A stretch of 64,000 bases of DNA from Psoroptes ovis. Its lineage: Eukaryota > Arthropoda > Arachnida > Sarcoptiformes > Psoroptidae. Under the pieces are notes generated by a model. It saw only the letters and a list, made by a program, of their open reading frames with translations, was not told where the DNA came from and ran no database searches. Both the position numbers and the translations under genes were made by a program. Location of the stretch: positions 1,550,001-1,614,000 of the forward strand of contig PQWQ01000003.1 in NCBI GenBank assembly GCA_002943765.1, read 5' to 3'. Below, one piece after another: positions 27,171 to 39,100 of this stretch; positions within the stretch are counted from its first letter, which is position 1, and each line of letters begins with the position of its first letter.

Positions 27171-29679
27171 ATGTTTAAAATTTTGAAAATAATCATTATT
27201 GATGCAATAGCCATATTGTTAATCAATGTTTATCATATAAATTGTTCAAATAGCACTGATAACAATATAAGATTTCCATATAAATCAGTTTATGGACTAT
27301 CGGATGAATTAGGTTGTGATAAAACAATACAAAATGAATTTAATAAATGTGAAAAAGAATCACAAGAAAATTGGGAAGTTACCATTGATGATTATGTAAG
27401 TGATTAATAATAAAATCAATGAAAAGTAATCTTCAGAATATTTTGTTTTGTTTTATTTAATACAATTCAGTTTTATGAAACAAGAAAATTTTGTTGTTTC
27501 ATTTGGGAAACGCTTGAATGTGAAAAGACAATCTCAGCAAAATGTAATAAAGAATATTCGAAACAAATAGAAACAAATACAGTGGAAACATTTGAATCTG
27601 TTTGTAATCAGCTTAGCTATGATCGTAATGGTTTTTATTGTTGGTGGACGACAACAAGAATTATGATTATTGGCGGTGTTAGTGGGGGTGTTGTATTGAT
27701 TTCAGCAATTATTTGTGGATTCTGTATCTATCGAAATCGTCAAGTTCCTCAAGTTGGTCCAGTTCTTGAGTAATTAATTAAATTTGTAATCGAATGCTGT
27801 AATAATTAATATTTTTTTTCTTCCCATCAATAGTGAGACTGAAATTGATTTATTGAAGAAAGTAGCTGAAGTAACGAGGGCAGAACTAAAAATAAGCAGG
27901 AGCAAAACCATGAACAGTCATTTTGTGAAGAATTATGGACCAGAAGCCAGTAAACTAGAAGATTTTAGGCGAGCTTTGGGATTTAGAGCTAAAAATGTTG
28001 TCAAAGCTGGTGACACAGCGACGGTATTGCCAAAAGTTGAAGAATTGACGAGGCCGCCTACTCATCACCGAATAATCGCATCAGCACCTGCATTAATTTC
28101 GGCAGCTGATCAAACAAGTTTGCCTAAAGTTGAAGAATTAAAACCGTCTTGGAATCCGAACAAGATAACTGTTAATGCAATCGTTCATGAAGTTGATCAT
28201 ACAAATAAGGCGAATATGGAAATATTGGCACGGGCAAAAAATCAGCAACAAATGATCGCATCCACATCTTCAATTATTCCAGGAGCCGATAAAATGAGTA
28301 TGCCAAAAATTGAGAAATTGGCACGGCTACCAACTCCGCACAAAATAGTCGCATCTACATCTGGTATGATTCCAACAGCTGATCAAAGAAGTTTGCCGAA
28401 AATTGAAAAAATTGTACGGCCACCAACTCCGCACAAAATAGTCGAATCGTCATCTGCAATGATTCCATCAGCCGATCAAACAGGTATACCGAAAGTTGAA
28501 GAAATGGCACGGCCACCGACTCCACAACAAATAATCAGGTCTGAATCTACATCGATTCCAACAGCCGATCAAACAGGCATACCGAAATTTGAAAAAATTG
28601 TACGGCCACCAACTCCGCACAAAATAGTCGAATCGTCATCTGCAATGATTCCATCAGCCTATCAAACAGGCATACCGAAAGTTGAAGAAATGGCACGGCC
28701 ACCGACTCCACAACAAATGATCAGTTCTGAATCTACATCGATTCCAACAGCCGATCAAACAGGAATGCCGAAAGTTGAGGAATTGGCACGGCCACCAACT
28801 CCGCAAAAAATGATAACATCTTCATCTGGGGTAGTGTCAGTACCTGATCAAACTAGTGGGCCATCGGATCCGCAACAGATAATTTCATCTACAACATCGA
28901 TGAAACCTGAAAAATCGACTTCGATCTCAAATTTACAAGAGATATCAGATGATTTTTCTGAACCTGAGATTCCTGAATTCCGAGCATCGCATCCGCAAAT
29001 AGGAAAACAATTCGATATTAAAACTTTCCTAGTCAAGCCGGTTAAACGTCGAAATTCAATGCTGCCCGAATACAAACCAACTCGTGAGCATGTAACGAAA
29101 CCCTTACATCGCGTATCAGCTCCAACAATATTGGAACCTCCAGTGAAATCACGGTTGATGGTTATAAGACCTCGAAAATCGTGGCCATCTGATCCTAAAC
29201 ATATAGGTCTGTATAAAGGCGATGTTTTGGAGCCCATATCACAATCAACTCAGCCTCCATCAATTCAATCAACACCGTCATCTATTTCTGAACAAACCAA
29301 AGGAATCGCGGAATCAGCATTGCAACAACCAACATTAACAACATCACCATCAAGTTCATCCCCTATCGCATCATCTACGCCACAAGCAGTCATACCGAAA
29401 TCAGAAGTTGTAGGACAAGTTTCTGAAGTTTCAGATTCAACAATACTTCAGCCAGCACTATCAGGATCGTCATCATCGTCAGCAACTCCACCACCACCAG
29501 CACCGCCACCATCCTTAGCTTCTTCATCATCATCATTATCATCGGGAGAATTGTCTGGATTCACGACACCACCTGATTCGCCATTATCTAATATGACAGA
29601 AGCTCAAAAAATCGATCAATTCGCAAACCAGTTGATTGACAAATTAAATTTGCATTTAGATAATTTGCATAAAGAGTGA
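27171..29679 (+). CDS. Tandem-family membrane protein A: Cys-rich ectodomain and 31-residue repeat tail
   Basis: Family not recognised. Exons 27171-27395, 27471-27769 and 27834-29679 join to 789 residues, with introns of 75 and 64 bp in phases 0 and 2. A signal peptide is likely (residues 1 to about 25). The ectodomain carries YPYK/FPYK-like and IDDY motifs, then FCCFIWETLECE and KCNKEY, which are conserved in the two downstream paralogues. One transmembrane helix lies at about 139-162. The tail is long: about nine 31-residue units built on PKVEEmARPPTPqqii...IPtADQTGI (28030-28860), then a basic/Ser-Pro region, a Pro-rich stretch and a helical C-terminus. RPPTP sites look like proline-directed phosphorylation or SH3/WW ligands. 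AATAAA follows at 29721. The first member of three; function unknown. Confidence 0.82.
28030..28860 (+). repeat. 93-bp coding minisatellite (31-residue repeats)
   Basis: About nine units of 93 bp inside the last exon of gene A. Each begins CCxAAA(A/G)TTGA and encodes P-K-(V/I)-E-(E/K). Units 2-3 are diverged. Two consecutive 186-bp dimers, 28396-28581 and 28582-28767, are almost identical, which points to a recent duplication of a two-unit block. Confidence 0.9.
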
Positions 29680-29877
29680 AGAGATCTGATTATTCTATTT
29701 TTTTCTGATTGAACTCAGATAATAAAAACATATTAATTATTAATTGAATTTAAATTTGTTTATTGGTTTTTCGAATTGGTAAAAACCAACTAAAATAATT
29801 TATAAAATCAAATGATTTTTAAATAATCGATCGATTTTATTTTTGTTTGATTTTTTCTTTTGTTTCAAATATTCAAA

Positions 29878-31128
29878 ATGAAGATAACCATTTTACTTCT
29901 GCTAATTATATTATCATTGGCAAACAAAATAGTAACATCTATCAATGATGATGTAAGCGCTGAATCTTACAAATCGAAAGGTTTTCCATATAAACCAATG
30001 TATTTTTTGCCCAAATCATTAAATTGTGAAGAGAAAATATATGAAAAATACGTAAATTGCGAAATGGATGTACAAAATAAATTGAGTGTAACAATTGATG
30101 ACTATGTATGTTATAATTATGATTATGTAATCATCATATTGATTTTATTTCTTTCAAAATTTCAATTTTCAAGTTCTATGAGACGAAAAAATTCTGCAGT
30201 TTTGTATGGCGTACACTTGATTGTGAAATTGATACAATTTCAAAATGCAATAAAGAATATTCAAGTTTATTGAAAAATCAAACTGAAAATACTTATCGAT
30301 TTGTATGTGATAAAATTTATTCATATGAACAAAGTTCAGAATCTTCAAAATCTTGGTGGACAAATGAACGCATAATAATTGTCAGCGTTTTGGGCACTTG
30401 TGCATTCCTGATAACAACATGTATTTGCTCATTTTTTGCCGTAAAAGCGCATAGATCGAACCAAGAAAATAAGTATGAAAAATTTTTAATTACAAGTTTT
30501 CATCTGTTTCATTTCATTTTTTTTTCTGATCAAAATCATTAGGCGCATTGCAAAAGTAACTAAATATCTTATTAATTTGCCATACGATACAGAAGTGAAA
30601 GATGCGTCTGTGAAATCCATAACGACCAAACCGATTCCACTGCCAAACGCATTATCATCGCGTCCGGCATCAACTACACACTCTCAATCAGATAATCCAC
30701 CGGTCTTTTCTTCACATGCTTCATTAGCTTCATCAAAATCTTCAATATCAGGAAAACAATTATCAGGATCGAATCCGTCATTATCAGAATCAGTCAAACC
30801 GATTCCACAACCACAGTCTTCAATAGCTTCATCAAGATCTGGAAGCCATTCTGTTTCGAATTCTCAATTTGCTGAACCACAATCCGGAGTGATAACCGAA
30901 TTGCCTGATTTTCAATCGAGATTAAAATCGGTTGCGAAGAATATGGGTGTAGGTGTTGCAGAAAAATATCAACAACAAATGTTTACTGAATCAGCAGCAC
31001 AAATAACACAGCCAAAACTGACTACTGATGGTAACATACTCAGAGCCATTCAAGATTCCGATTTATTAGAATCGGAGACAATGACTAAATTTAATCGTTT
31101 ATTGAAATTATATCGCTATTTAGATTAA
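29878..31128 (+). CDS. Tandem-family membrane protein B: Cys-rich ectodomain and Ser/Pro tail
   Basis: Paralogue of the genes on either side. Exons 29878-30105, 30174-30472 and 30543-31128 give 370 residues, with introns of 68 and 70 bp in the same phases (0 and 2) as gene A. The start ATG at 29878 opens a strong signal peptide (residues 1-21). The ectodomain shows GFPYKPMY, IDDY, then FYETKKFCSFVWRTLDCE and SKCNKEYS. The second Cys of the CC pair is Ser here. A transmembrane helix lies at about 143-166. The cytoplasmic tail is Ser-rich with two VKPIP/TKPIP-type motifs and ends in a helical segment, but lacks gene A's 31-residue repeats. It starts 198 bp after gene A. AATAAA at 31165. Function not known. 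Confidence 0.82.
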
Positions 31129-31268
31129 AACAATTCGTTATAATTAGATTTTATTAATTTTTAGAATAAATCAAACATATAAAAATGAATTTATGTGAAT
31201 ATTTTCTCTTTTGTTCAAATTCCTTAAATTATTGATTATTCTTATTAACAGCAATTCATAAAAGCATT

Positions 31269-32597
31269 ATGTCTGATAGTGGTAGTAGTGGCGATGATGC
31301 TGGCATCGATGTAAATATTGATCAAGACATTGAAATAAAATTTCAATCAAATTTTTCATTCATGCAATTATCATGGCCATTCATGTTATTATATAAAAAA
31401 TTTGTAGATATTGTTGATAAAATTTTCATTGTAACAAAACCAAATCCAAAAATCAATGAACCTGGCTGGGATTCAGTGCGTTATCCATATAAATCTATTT
31501 ATGGTATACCGAAATATATAAATTGTTCTGAAAATGTACAAAATGAATTTTTTGAATGTGAACGTCAATCACATTTGAAATGGAATGTAAACATCGATGA
31601 TTATGTAAGTTTTGATTATGTTAATAAAATATGTTGTGTTTTTTCTGACAATTAATGATTGTTGTCTCAAGTTTAAAGCAATGAAAGAAATTTGTTGTTT
31701 TGTATGGGAAACAATGGATTGTGAAATAAACGTTATGAATAAATGTAATGAAACATATTCTAAAATGATCGAAATAAATACCATAGATTCTTATGAAAAT
31801 GCATGTACCACAATACAATGTGGCTATTTTGGTCAATGTTGTTTTGTATTCAATCCTGGCCATCGACAAATATATCAATATATTGTATGGTCTATTGGTA
31901 TTTTGATATTTTTATCAACATTAATTTGTGTCTTTGTTTCATGTAAACCGCGAATTGCATCATTACCAGCAAAAGATGCAGCGGCGGCTATAACGTAAGT
32001 GCTTAATATTGCAAAATTTTTCATGAATCAATTAATACTTAATTCAATCATTGCTCTAATTAAAGGCCTAAAAAAATCACCAAGAATGATATTGGTGAAC
32101 CATATAATGTGCGCATATATAAATATCAAGATTTTTTGAAACATTTTTCTCTCGATAAAACTACAAATGGAGCTTCAGCAACATCATCATCATCATTTTT
32201 ACATCCAAAACCAAACTTAAATTCATCAACATTGACGAATTTCGCTGCGAAAGAAGCATCGTCAACATCGTCATCATTTTTACATCCAAAACCAAACTTA
32301 AATTCATCAACATTGACGAATTTCGCTGCGAAAGAAGCATCGTCAACATCGTCATCATTTTTACATCCAAAACCAAACTTAAATTCATCAACATTGACGA
32401 ATATCGCGGCAAAAGAAGCCTCATCAACATCTGCAGCTGCTACAATCAAAAAAATTCTTACAAATTTTGATGAGAATTTCAATTCATTAGTCAAAAAAAT
32501 TCGACCAACAACACCGGCAACAATGTCCACATCAACTGGTGCCGAAATATTGACATCTACTCAACAAATCGGTATCACTGATCATCATTTAATGTGA
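31269..32597 (+). CDS. Tandem-family membrane protein C: Cys-rich domain and 27-residue repeat tail
   Basis: Third paralogue. Exons 31269-31604, 31672-31994 and 32066-32597 join to 396 residues, with introns of 67 and 71 bp and phases 0 and 2 as in A and B. The ectodomain motifs are YPYKSIYG, CERQS, IDDY, then ICCFVWETMDCE and KCNETYS, plus extra Cys residues. A transmembrane helix lies at about 182-203. Unlike A and B, the N-terminus starts with an acidic Ser/Asp stretch and a hydrophobic patch only at about 29-43, so a classic signal peptide is missing, or the true first exon lies elsewhere. The tail holds three copies of a 27-residue repeat (FLHPKPNLNSSTLTNFAAKE). It begins 140 bp after gene B. 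AATAAA at 32605. Function not known. Confidence 0.78.
32175..32417 (+). repeat. 81-bp coding minisatellite (27-residue repeats)
   Basis: Three tandem 81-bp units in the last exon of gene C, at about 32175-32255, 32256-32336 and 32337-32417. Copies 2 and 3 are nearly identical at nucleotide level, so the expansion is recent. Each encodes SSTSSSFLHPKPNLNSSTL and TNFAAKEA or close variants. Confidence 0.9.
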
Positions 32598-33146
32598 CAA
32601 GAAAAATAAAATAATTTATTAAAATTAAGATTAGAAAACAAAAAAAAACAATTAAAATAATATGAATATAAAATAAAAATGAAATAATAATATTTGTCAA
32701 TATCGACAATGATAATAATAATAATTGGTGATAGCTACGGAGATTTATGTTTTATCGTTTTTTTTTGAATAGGTGTTTATACAAAAAGTGTTTTAAATTG
32801 TTAATGTATTATCATTATCATTATTTTTTGGTTAATCGCAATCATGGAGTTCAAAGTTTACACACAAACATATGAAAGGGATTATATTAGGAATGTCAAT
32901 GTTTATGGCATAGAATTTTGGTTTTAAATCAAAATATATGAACAGAGAATAAATAAAATCAATTTCTTTTCTTTTTGAATGGAACAAATATGTGGTATAT
33001 GGTGTGTGCGCTTATATGTAAGGGTTTAGAGTTAATCAAACACAATGAAAATCACAAATATATTTAATAAGGCCATTTTTAAGAAATACGGTGGTTTTGA
33101 TTTCTAGTCTAGTGTTGGCATGGTTGAATAATACAATTTTTATTGA
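32598..33146. other. Convergent intergenic region between gene C and the integrin gene
   Basis: About 550 bp of AT-rich 3' flank. It includes AATAAA at 32605-32610 for gene C. On the opposite strand an AATAAA (33139-33144 read in reverse) lies only two bases beyond the integrin stop codon. No gene is seen. Confidence 0.5.
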
Positions 33147-36100
33147 TTAATTATGATTATTTTCATTTTGGCCAACTTGTTCATATCCTTTTTCTCGTTT
33201 GAAGAAACCAGTCTGTGAGAAATGAAAAAAAAATGAATCACTTCATCGAAATATATATGAAATGACATTTTCAATTTACCTTCCATAATATGCAAACAAT
33301 GACTGAAAATATAATTAAACCAATTAGTATGGCTAATATTATCCACCACCAGCTTGCTCCAGGCACTTTGTGTATGCCATCGGGATAAGCACGTGTAGAT
33401 ATCTATAAATCAAATGGTACAATTAATAATTTTATGAGCAAATGATAATCTCTAAATTATCAACCTTAAATATATCATCATGTTCATTTTGAATAATGTT
33501 ATATAGTGAATTCAATTTAATACGTCCTTTAGATTCGATGGTAACATAATGATATCTTGAAAAATCTTCAATAAATGTTGCATTCCATAATCTTGAACGT
33601 ACATGGATAGCCTATCATTATGGATTAATACAAATAATTATGATAATTACATTCAAACAAAAATAATTATAACTTACAGCTGTTCGATTAGCATCAATAC
33701 TTGATAACCAGCAACGAATTTGTACACATTTTAAACCTTTATTACATGTTAAATGTGCAATATTTTGTGTTTGTAAATCTTCTTTTTCACTTTTTATCTG
33801 TGATGATTGTATTTGACGCCTTTTACGTTGATATTGTAGCTGTGATTCTTTTAGTTCTCTCAATTCAATCAATTCATCTTTTAAGCTTTCAAAATTATGT
33901 GGATTAATGTAACGTGATTCGAGATCACAATATCCAACAGTTCCTGTAACACTCGGCTTAGATAACAGATAAAGTACCCACTTGCCATATTCATGATCGG
34001 TTTGTGTTTGTAAAGGCCAATCAATAATGACGGCTACATCTTTTGCACGTAATGGTCCTTTATTTGTAACAACATAACGATGTATGACTTTTTCACCAAT
34101 TTCATCTTCATATCTCATGGCTGATTCACCACGTATTTCACCACCAAAATATACATCAGGATTGATCGAACTACCACTTAATGTCAGCTCTGCACGTCTT
34201 TGTATTTCAGTGAAGAATTCGGCTTTATTTTCAAGACCAGATATATCGTTTGAAGATCTATGAAATCAACTCAGAATTTAATCATTTGGAAAATCATTGA
34301 GCAAACAAATACATACGTCGTTACATTAACACGAATAAAAAATTCATGATCACGATCATCAATATCATGACTATTGAAACGTAATTGAAAATCTGTACGT
34401 CCACGGTTGAATGGATTACCGATTTCACATCGTACATTATCTTTACTTGGTACACAATCGATCTGATTGTCGACAGTTTTACGTCCAATATAACTTAAAT
34501 TTGGTGAATGTTCAATAATAATGGCAGTATCATATGCTGGTTCAGCACGATTGGTCAAACTAATATTCAATAAAATATTATCATCATCCAATATCATTGT
34601 ATAATTGTTGTTTGTTTTTCGTTTAGCATGCAATAAATCTGCTCTCAACAGTAAATCACTATCACAAACATCATCATGACCACATTCTTTATTGAATTTA
34701 GCATAAAATATACGCTGGGCTTCTTGTTGATCTAATATTGGATAATCATTAATATCAGGTAATGGATCGCCTTCACGCGGTAATTCTGGTTTTCTAGGCT
34801 GAATCAATGAATATGTCAATTTGAATGCAATCTTATTCTGTATATCTTGTTTTTCTTTCAAATAAATTATTTCTCTTTCACAATATTCATGTGAATAGCC
34901 ATAATCTGTGAATAATAAAGGATAGAAATGAATTTTTTCCTGATAAATTTATTTTCATAAATTGACAATACCTAATGAAATAGTCTTTTCAACAATATTC
35001 GGTGCATTTTGTGAATGATTACGGAAAATTACACGATAATATTTTTTCGAACCAGTAAATGTTTCAGCTTCAATACGATATTGTAATGTGAATTTCGATA
35101 TGGAATTCATATTATTACTTATATCATTAAATTGAAAACAAGGTCGTACACTAAAGCAAGGCATTTTACTGGATGGATCTTCTCGACATCCAACTTGATT
35201 TGGATCAATTTGTGTATCATTACCACTTACCACTGTCCTTATACGTATGATTGGACGTGAACGTAACAATACGACAGCATCACTATCATATGCACCAATC
35301 AATAAGTCTGGATATGAATTTCTATCCATATCAATGTTACCAGATAATGAATAACCAAAAGTACGTATTTGATTAATAGGTGATGGCAGCTCTCTTACAT
35401 CGATGATTTGTGATGGTTCAGTTTTGATACCGTTTCCACTTCCAGAATAAATATAAACAACACCATTATTCTCGTATGGTGCACCTACAGCTAAGTCTTC
35501 ATAACTGTCATGATTAAGATCACCAGCATTAGCTAATGAAAAACCGAATCGTGATTCAAATTTGCCGGTTAAACGTTTGAATTTATTAAATTGTTTCATT
35601 TGTAAATCTTTTTTGAGATATATATAGACGGCGCCACCTTTATCATTACCATCATAATAAAAAGGTGCACCAACAGCTAAATCTGAATGTCTGTACAAAA
35701 TTGAACATCAAATTATCAAAGATTAATGAAAATAAATGGACATTCATTCAAACACATACTTATCACCATCACAATCCAAACTGGCCATAGAATAACCAAA
35801 TGATGAACCAATCTGTTCACCATTTAATCTTCCCAATGTTTCAAATTCAATAAGATTCGATTTTTTACTATAAAATATAACTTCACCCGTACCATTTGAC
35901 CGTGGTGCACCGGTTGCAATAATGAATTCATTCCCGAAAAAATTTCCACTAGCAACACTCATGCCTAAATAGCTATATTTATCAACCGGTGATTTACCTT
36001 CAATCACAGGTCCCATATACCATGTTTTATCATCTTTAATACTATAACTGTTCATTCACAAATATTACATGTTTCATAGTTGAATTTAAAGAAAATAAGA

Positions 36101-39100
36101 AATGAAATAAAATAATTAAAACAAATACATGACAAATATTTGTCTATGAAATATTAAAATATATATGAGAAAATAGCTTAAATTCAAGCATAATGAATAG
36201 ATGAATATTTTCAAGTCATAAAGACATAACACATCCGTTGAATATAGTCACAAACATATATTTTACCCTTTGATTACCCGATTGAAGTGATAAAAGTTTA
36301 AATTTGAATTTGAATAGATGAATGAATGAAAATATAGCAGCTTTAAGCAATGCAAAGATTTTTAAATATAAATAAATGAATAAATAAATAAATGATATAT
36401 ACCCACGCCTGAAGTGATTGAATATATTGAAGGGTTATAATTCAAATATGTATGGAAAAAAAAGAAATAAGAAAAAAATAAGGAAAAATAAATGAATAAA
36501 TAAGTAAATAAATAAATGAATAAATAAATATTGAAATCAAACAAACATAAACAATCGAATATATATAAAGCTATGAAAATATAATCATTCTAATTAAATA
36601 CGTTAGTATATTGAATAATTACCGGATGTTATTCAAGAATACTGTTCCTCTCCATGTATAAGGTCCAGGTGAACCGATTAATATTTCATAATTTTTCGAT
36701 ATTTCACCACTTGTGCCTGCTTGACAGAATCCTGTCATTGGGATCGTAGTCAAACGGTTAGAAATGAAAGAATGATTGAATTTGAAAATAAATATTAAAA
36801 AAAACAAACCGAATTGTTCATGAGCTAAATTAACAAGACGACCACGACATGGTTCATATTTGCGGCTAAAATCTAAATTTTGTGTCAATGAATAACAGAT
36901 GCCATTACCCCAACGATAATCGGATCCTTTGATTACATAACGATGTGCACAAACCATTACATAACCTTTTGGTATAATGTTTAAATTGTATCAGTGTATC
37001 ATAGATAATACAATGCTTAATTACTTACCACCTTCACCTTGACTTTTAACAGTGACGCCGAGCCATTGATCATTTTTATCAACATCATCTAAATCTATTA
37101 ATTAGATCATTAAATATCGAATAATTAATAGGAATCATTCAAATTAAATCAACTTACATGTAGAATTATCAGGATCAACATAAAGATTAACACAATCATG
37201 TGCACGTGTACTAAGGTCACATTTAAACAAGGCGCCCGTTCTTATTCGACCTGATTTTGTTCTTGGTGCACCAACTAATAAACTATTTTTATCATTCAAG
37301 CGAAAAAAAAAAACAAAAAAAAATTCAAGGATAAATTTAGCAAAGAATTTTATTTATTTATTTACAAATTCTACCGAAAAAGAATCTACGCAATCAAATT
37401 AAATTAATTTTAAAAAATCAATCCAAACGAATCGATCAATCAATCAATCGATGAATTGATTGATTGAATCAATGCCAAGATATCAATGACAGCGATGCCA
37501 AAATCATGTAATGCAGTCATTAAATGAAAAAATATTTTTTCATTTTAAATGTTTATTTAGTCTAATTGTACAAAAATACATGGCATTTTTATTATAATAA
37601 TTACAATTATTTTTCGAGATGTTTGCATTGTAAAGAACATTATTTGTTTACATACTAGACATATTTACATCTGATATATTCAACAAACACATATTTGAAT
37701 ACCTCAATTGCATTAAAATTTTATGATTTCATTTTCAATATGGTCCATTGATATTTTATTTCAATGTTCAATGTGCAAACACACAATAAATTTAATTTAA
37801 AATAAACCTGAACACACAAACACTGAACAGAGCTATCAATCATCAAAAAATTATGGAAAATTATGATCAATTTTACAATCCATGATTTTATCAAACTTGG
37901 TAACCATGGATGGGATAGATAAAACCATCTTTGATGTGTGAAAAGATGTGAAATTAAACGATAAAATTTTATCGAATTAAATTGTTTGTTTAATTTGTAT
38001 TTTCAATAAAAAATACACAAAATAATATTAAACACTTATACTCATACTTGTATTGGTCATGATAAACAACCAAAAGGTATTTGGCAAATCATAGAAAAAT
38101 ATCATGACTTTTGACCTTTAATTTGTGTACATCATTATCATCATCATCATCGTGTTCTCAAAATTTTCCAAAACATTTCAACAATATGAATTCAACAACT
38201 TCAACGGTCAAAGTTTAACCTTTTGGAAAGACAAAAATTTTTGAACTCTGAAACTTTGGATTCAAATATTCAAATTCAAATTGGAAAAATTGTTCAAAAT
38301 ACAATCATTCATATAATCATATATGTTTGTAATTATAACTGTGTGTAGGTGTGTGTGTGTTTGTATCAATTTTATTTATTCATTTTACTTATTTATATTA
38401 ATTTATAAATAAATTAATTTTAAATAAATAAATATAAACTTAAATCTCTATCTTGAAATTATGTATTATTTCATTTTATATTTTTCGTGTCTATCAAAAT
38501 GCATAGACTTTCTATGCGAGTGCACATTAATTCATGCATTTGAAGCGTTTGAATCATTCAATTCCTTCATCTTGATTTCTACCTTCGAAATCTAACAAAC
38601 GAACATAGATATATACCTTTATTGGATATTTTAATGAGAAATGGAAATAAACAAAATATCTTTAATTGGAAATTTGTCTTTTTTTTTAATTCATTCATTG
38701 AATCCATTCATCCATTCATATAGATTTATCTATCTATCCATACCTTTACATACAAATATAATATACCTGATCGCCTACGCGAATTTTATAATCATCATCA
38801 TCCGTAGGAAAAGGTGAATATTTTCAAATAATGAAGAAAAAAATAAAGGCAAACATTTCTTATTCGATTCAAATTTGATTAATAAAAAGACAAGACAATT
38901 TTTAATTTCTTCGTAGATTTTTTGATCATTTTGTAAACAGGTAAACATACACATTTATTCGTATATGCAACAACAGCATCATCATCAGCAGGAGCAACAG
39001 GTAAGAATACTGATGATGATGATGATCCATATATGGTCATCAAAACTATTTCGATGTCGATGTTGTCGATGCTGTTGCTGTTGTTGTTTATGTGATGTGA

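Noticed and set aside
28848..29237. 129-residue open frame on the minus strand inside gene A
   Set aside because: It is antisense to a well-supported coding exon with repeat structure, has no homology I recognise and no splice context.
32126..32530. Minus-strand open frames of 134 and 89 residues with repeated units
   Set aside because: They are mirror readings of the 81-bp coding repeats of gene C; the repeat period keeps the antisense frames open.
38764..38810. Possible small exon in the integrin first intron
   Set aside because: A GTATAT donor-like site exists but there is no acceptor AG at the other end, and the main model keeps frame without it.
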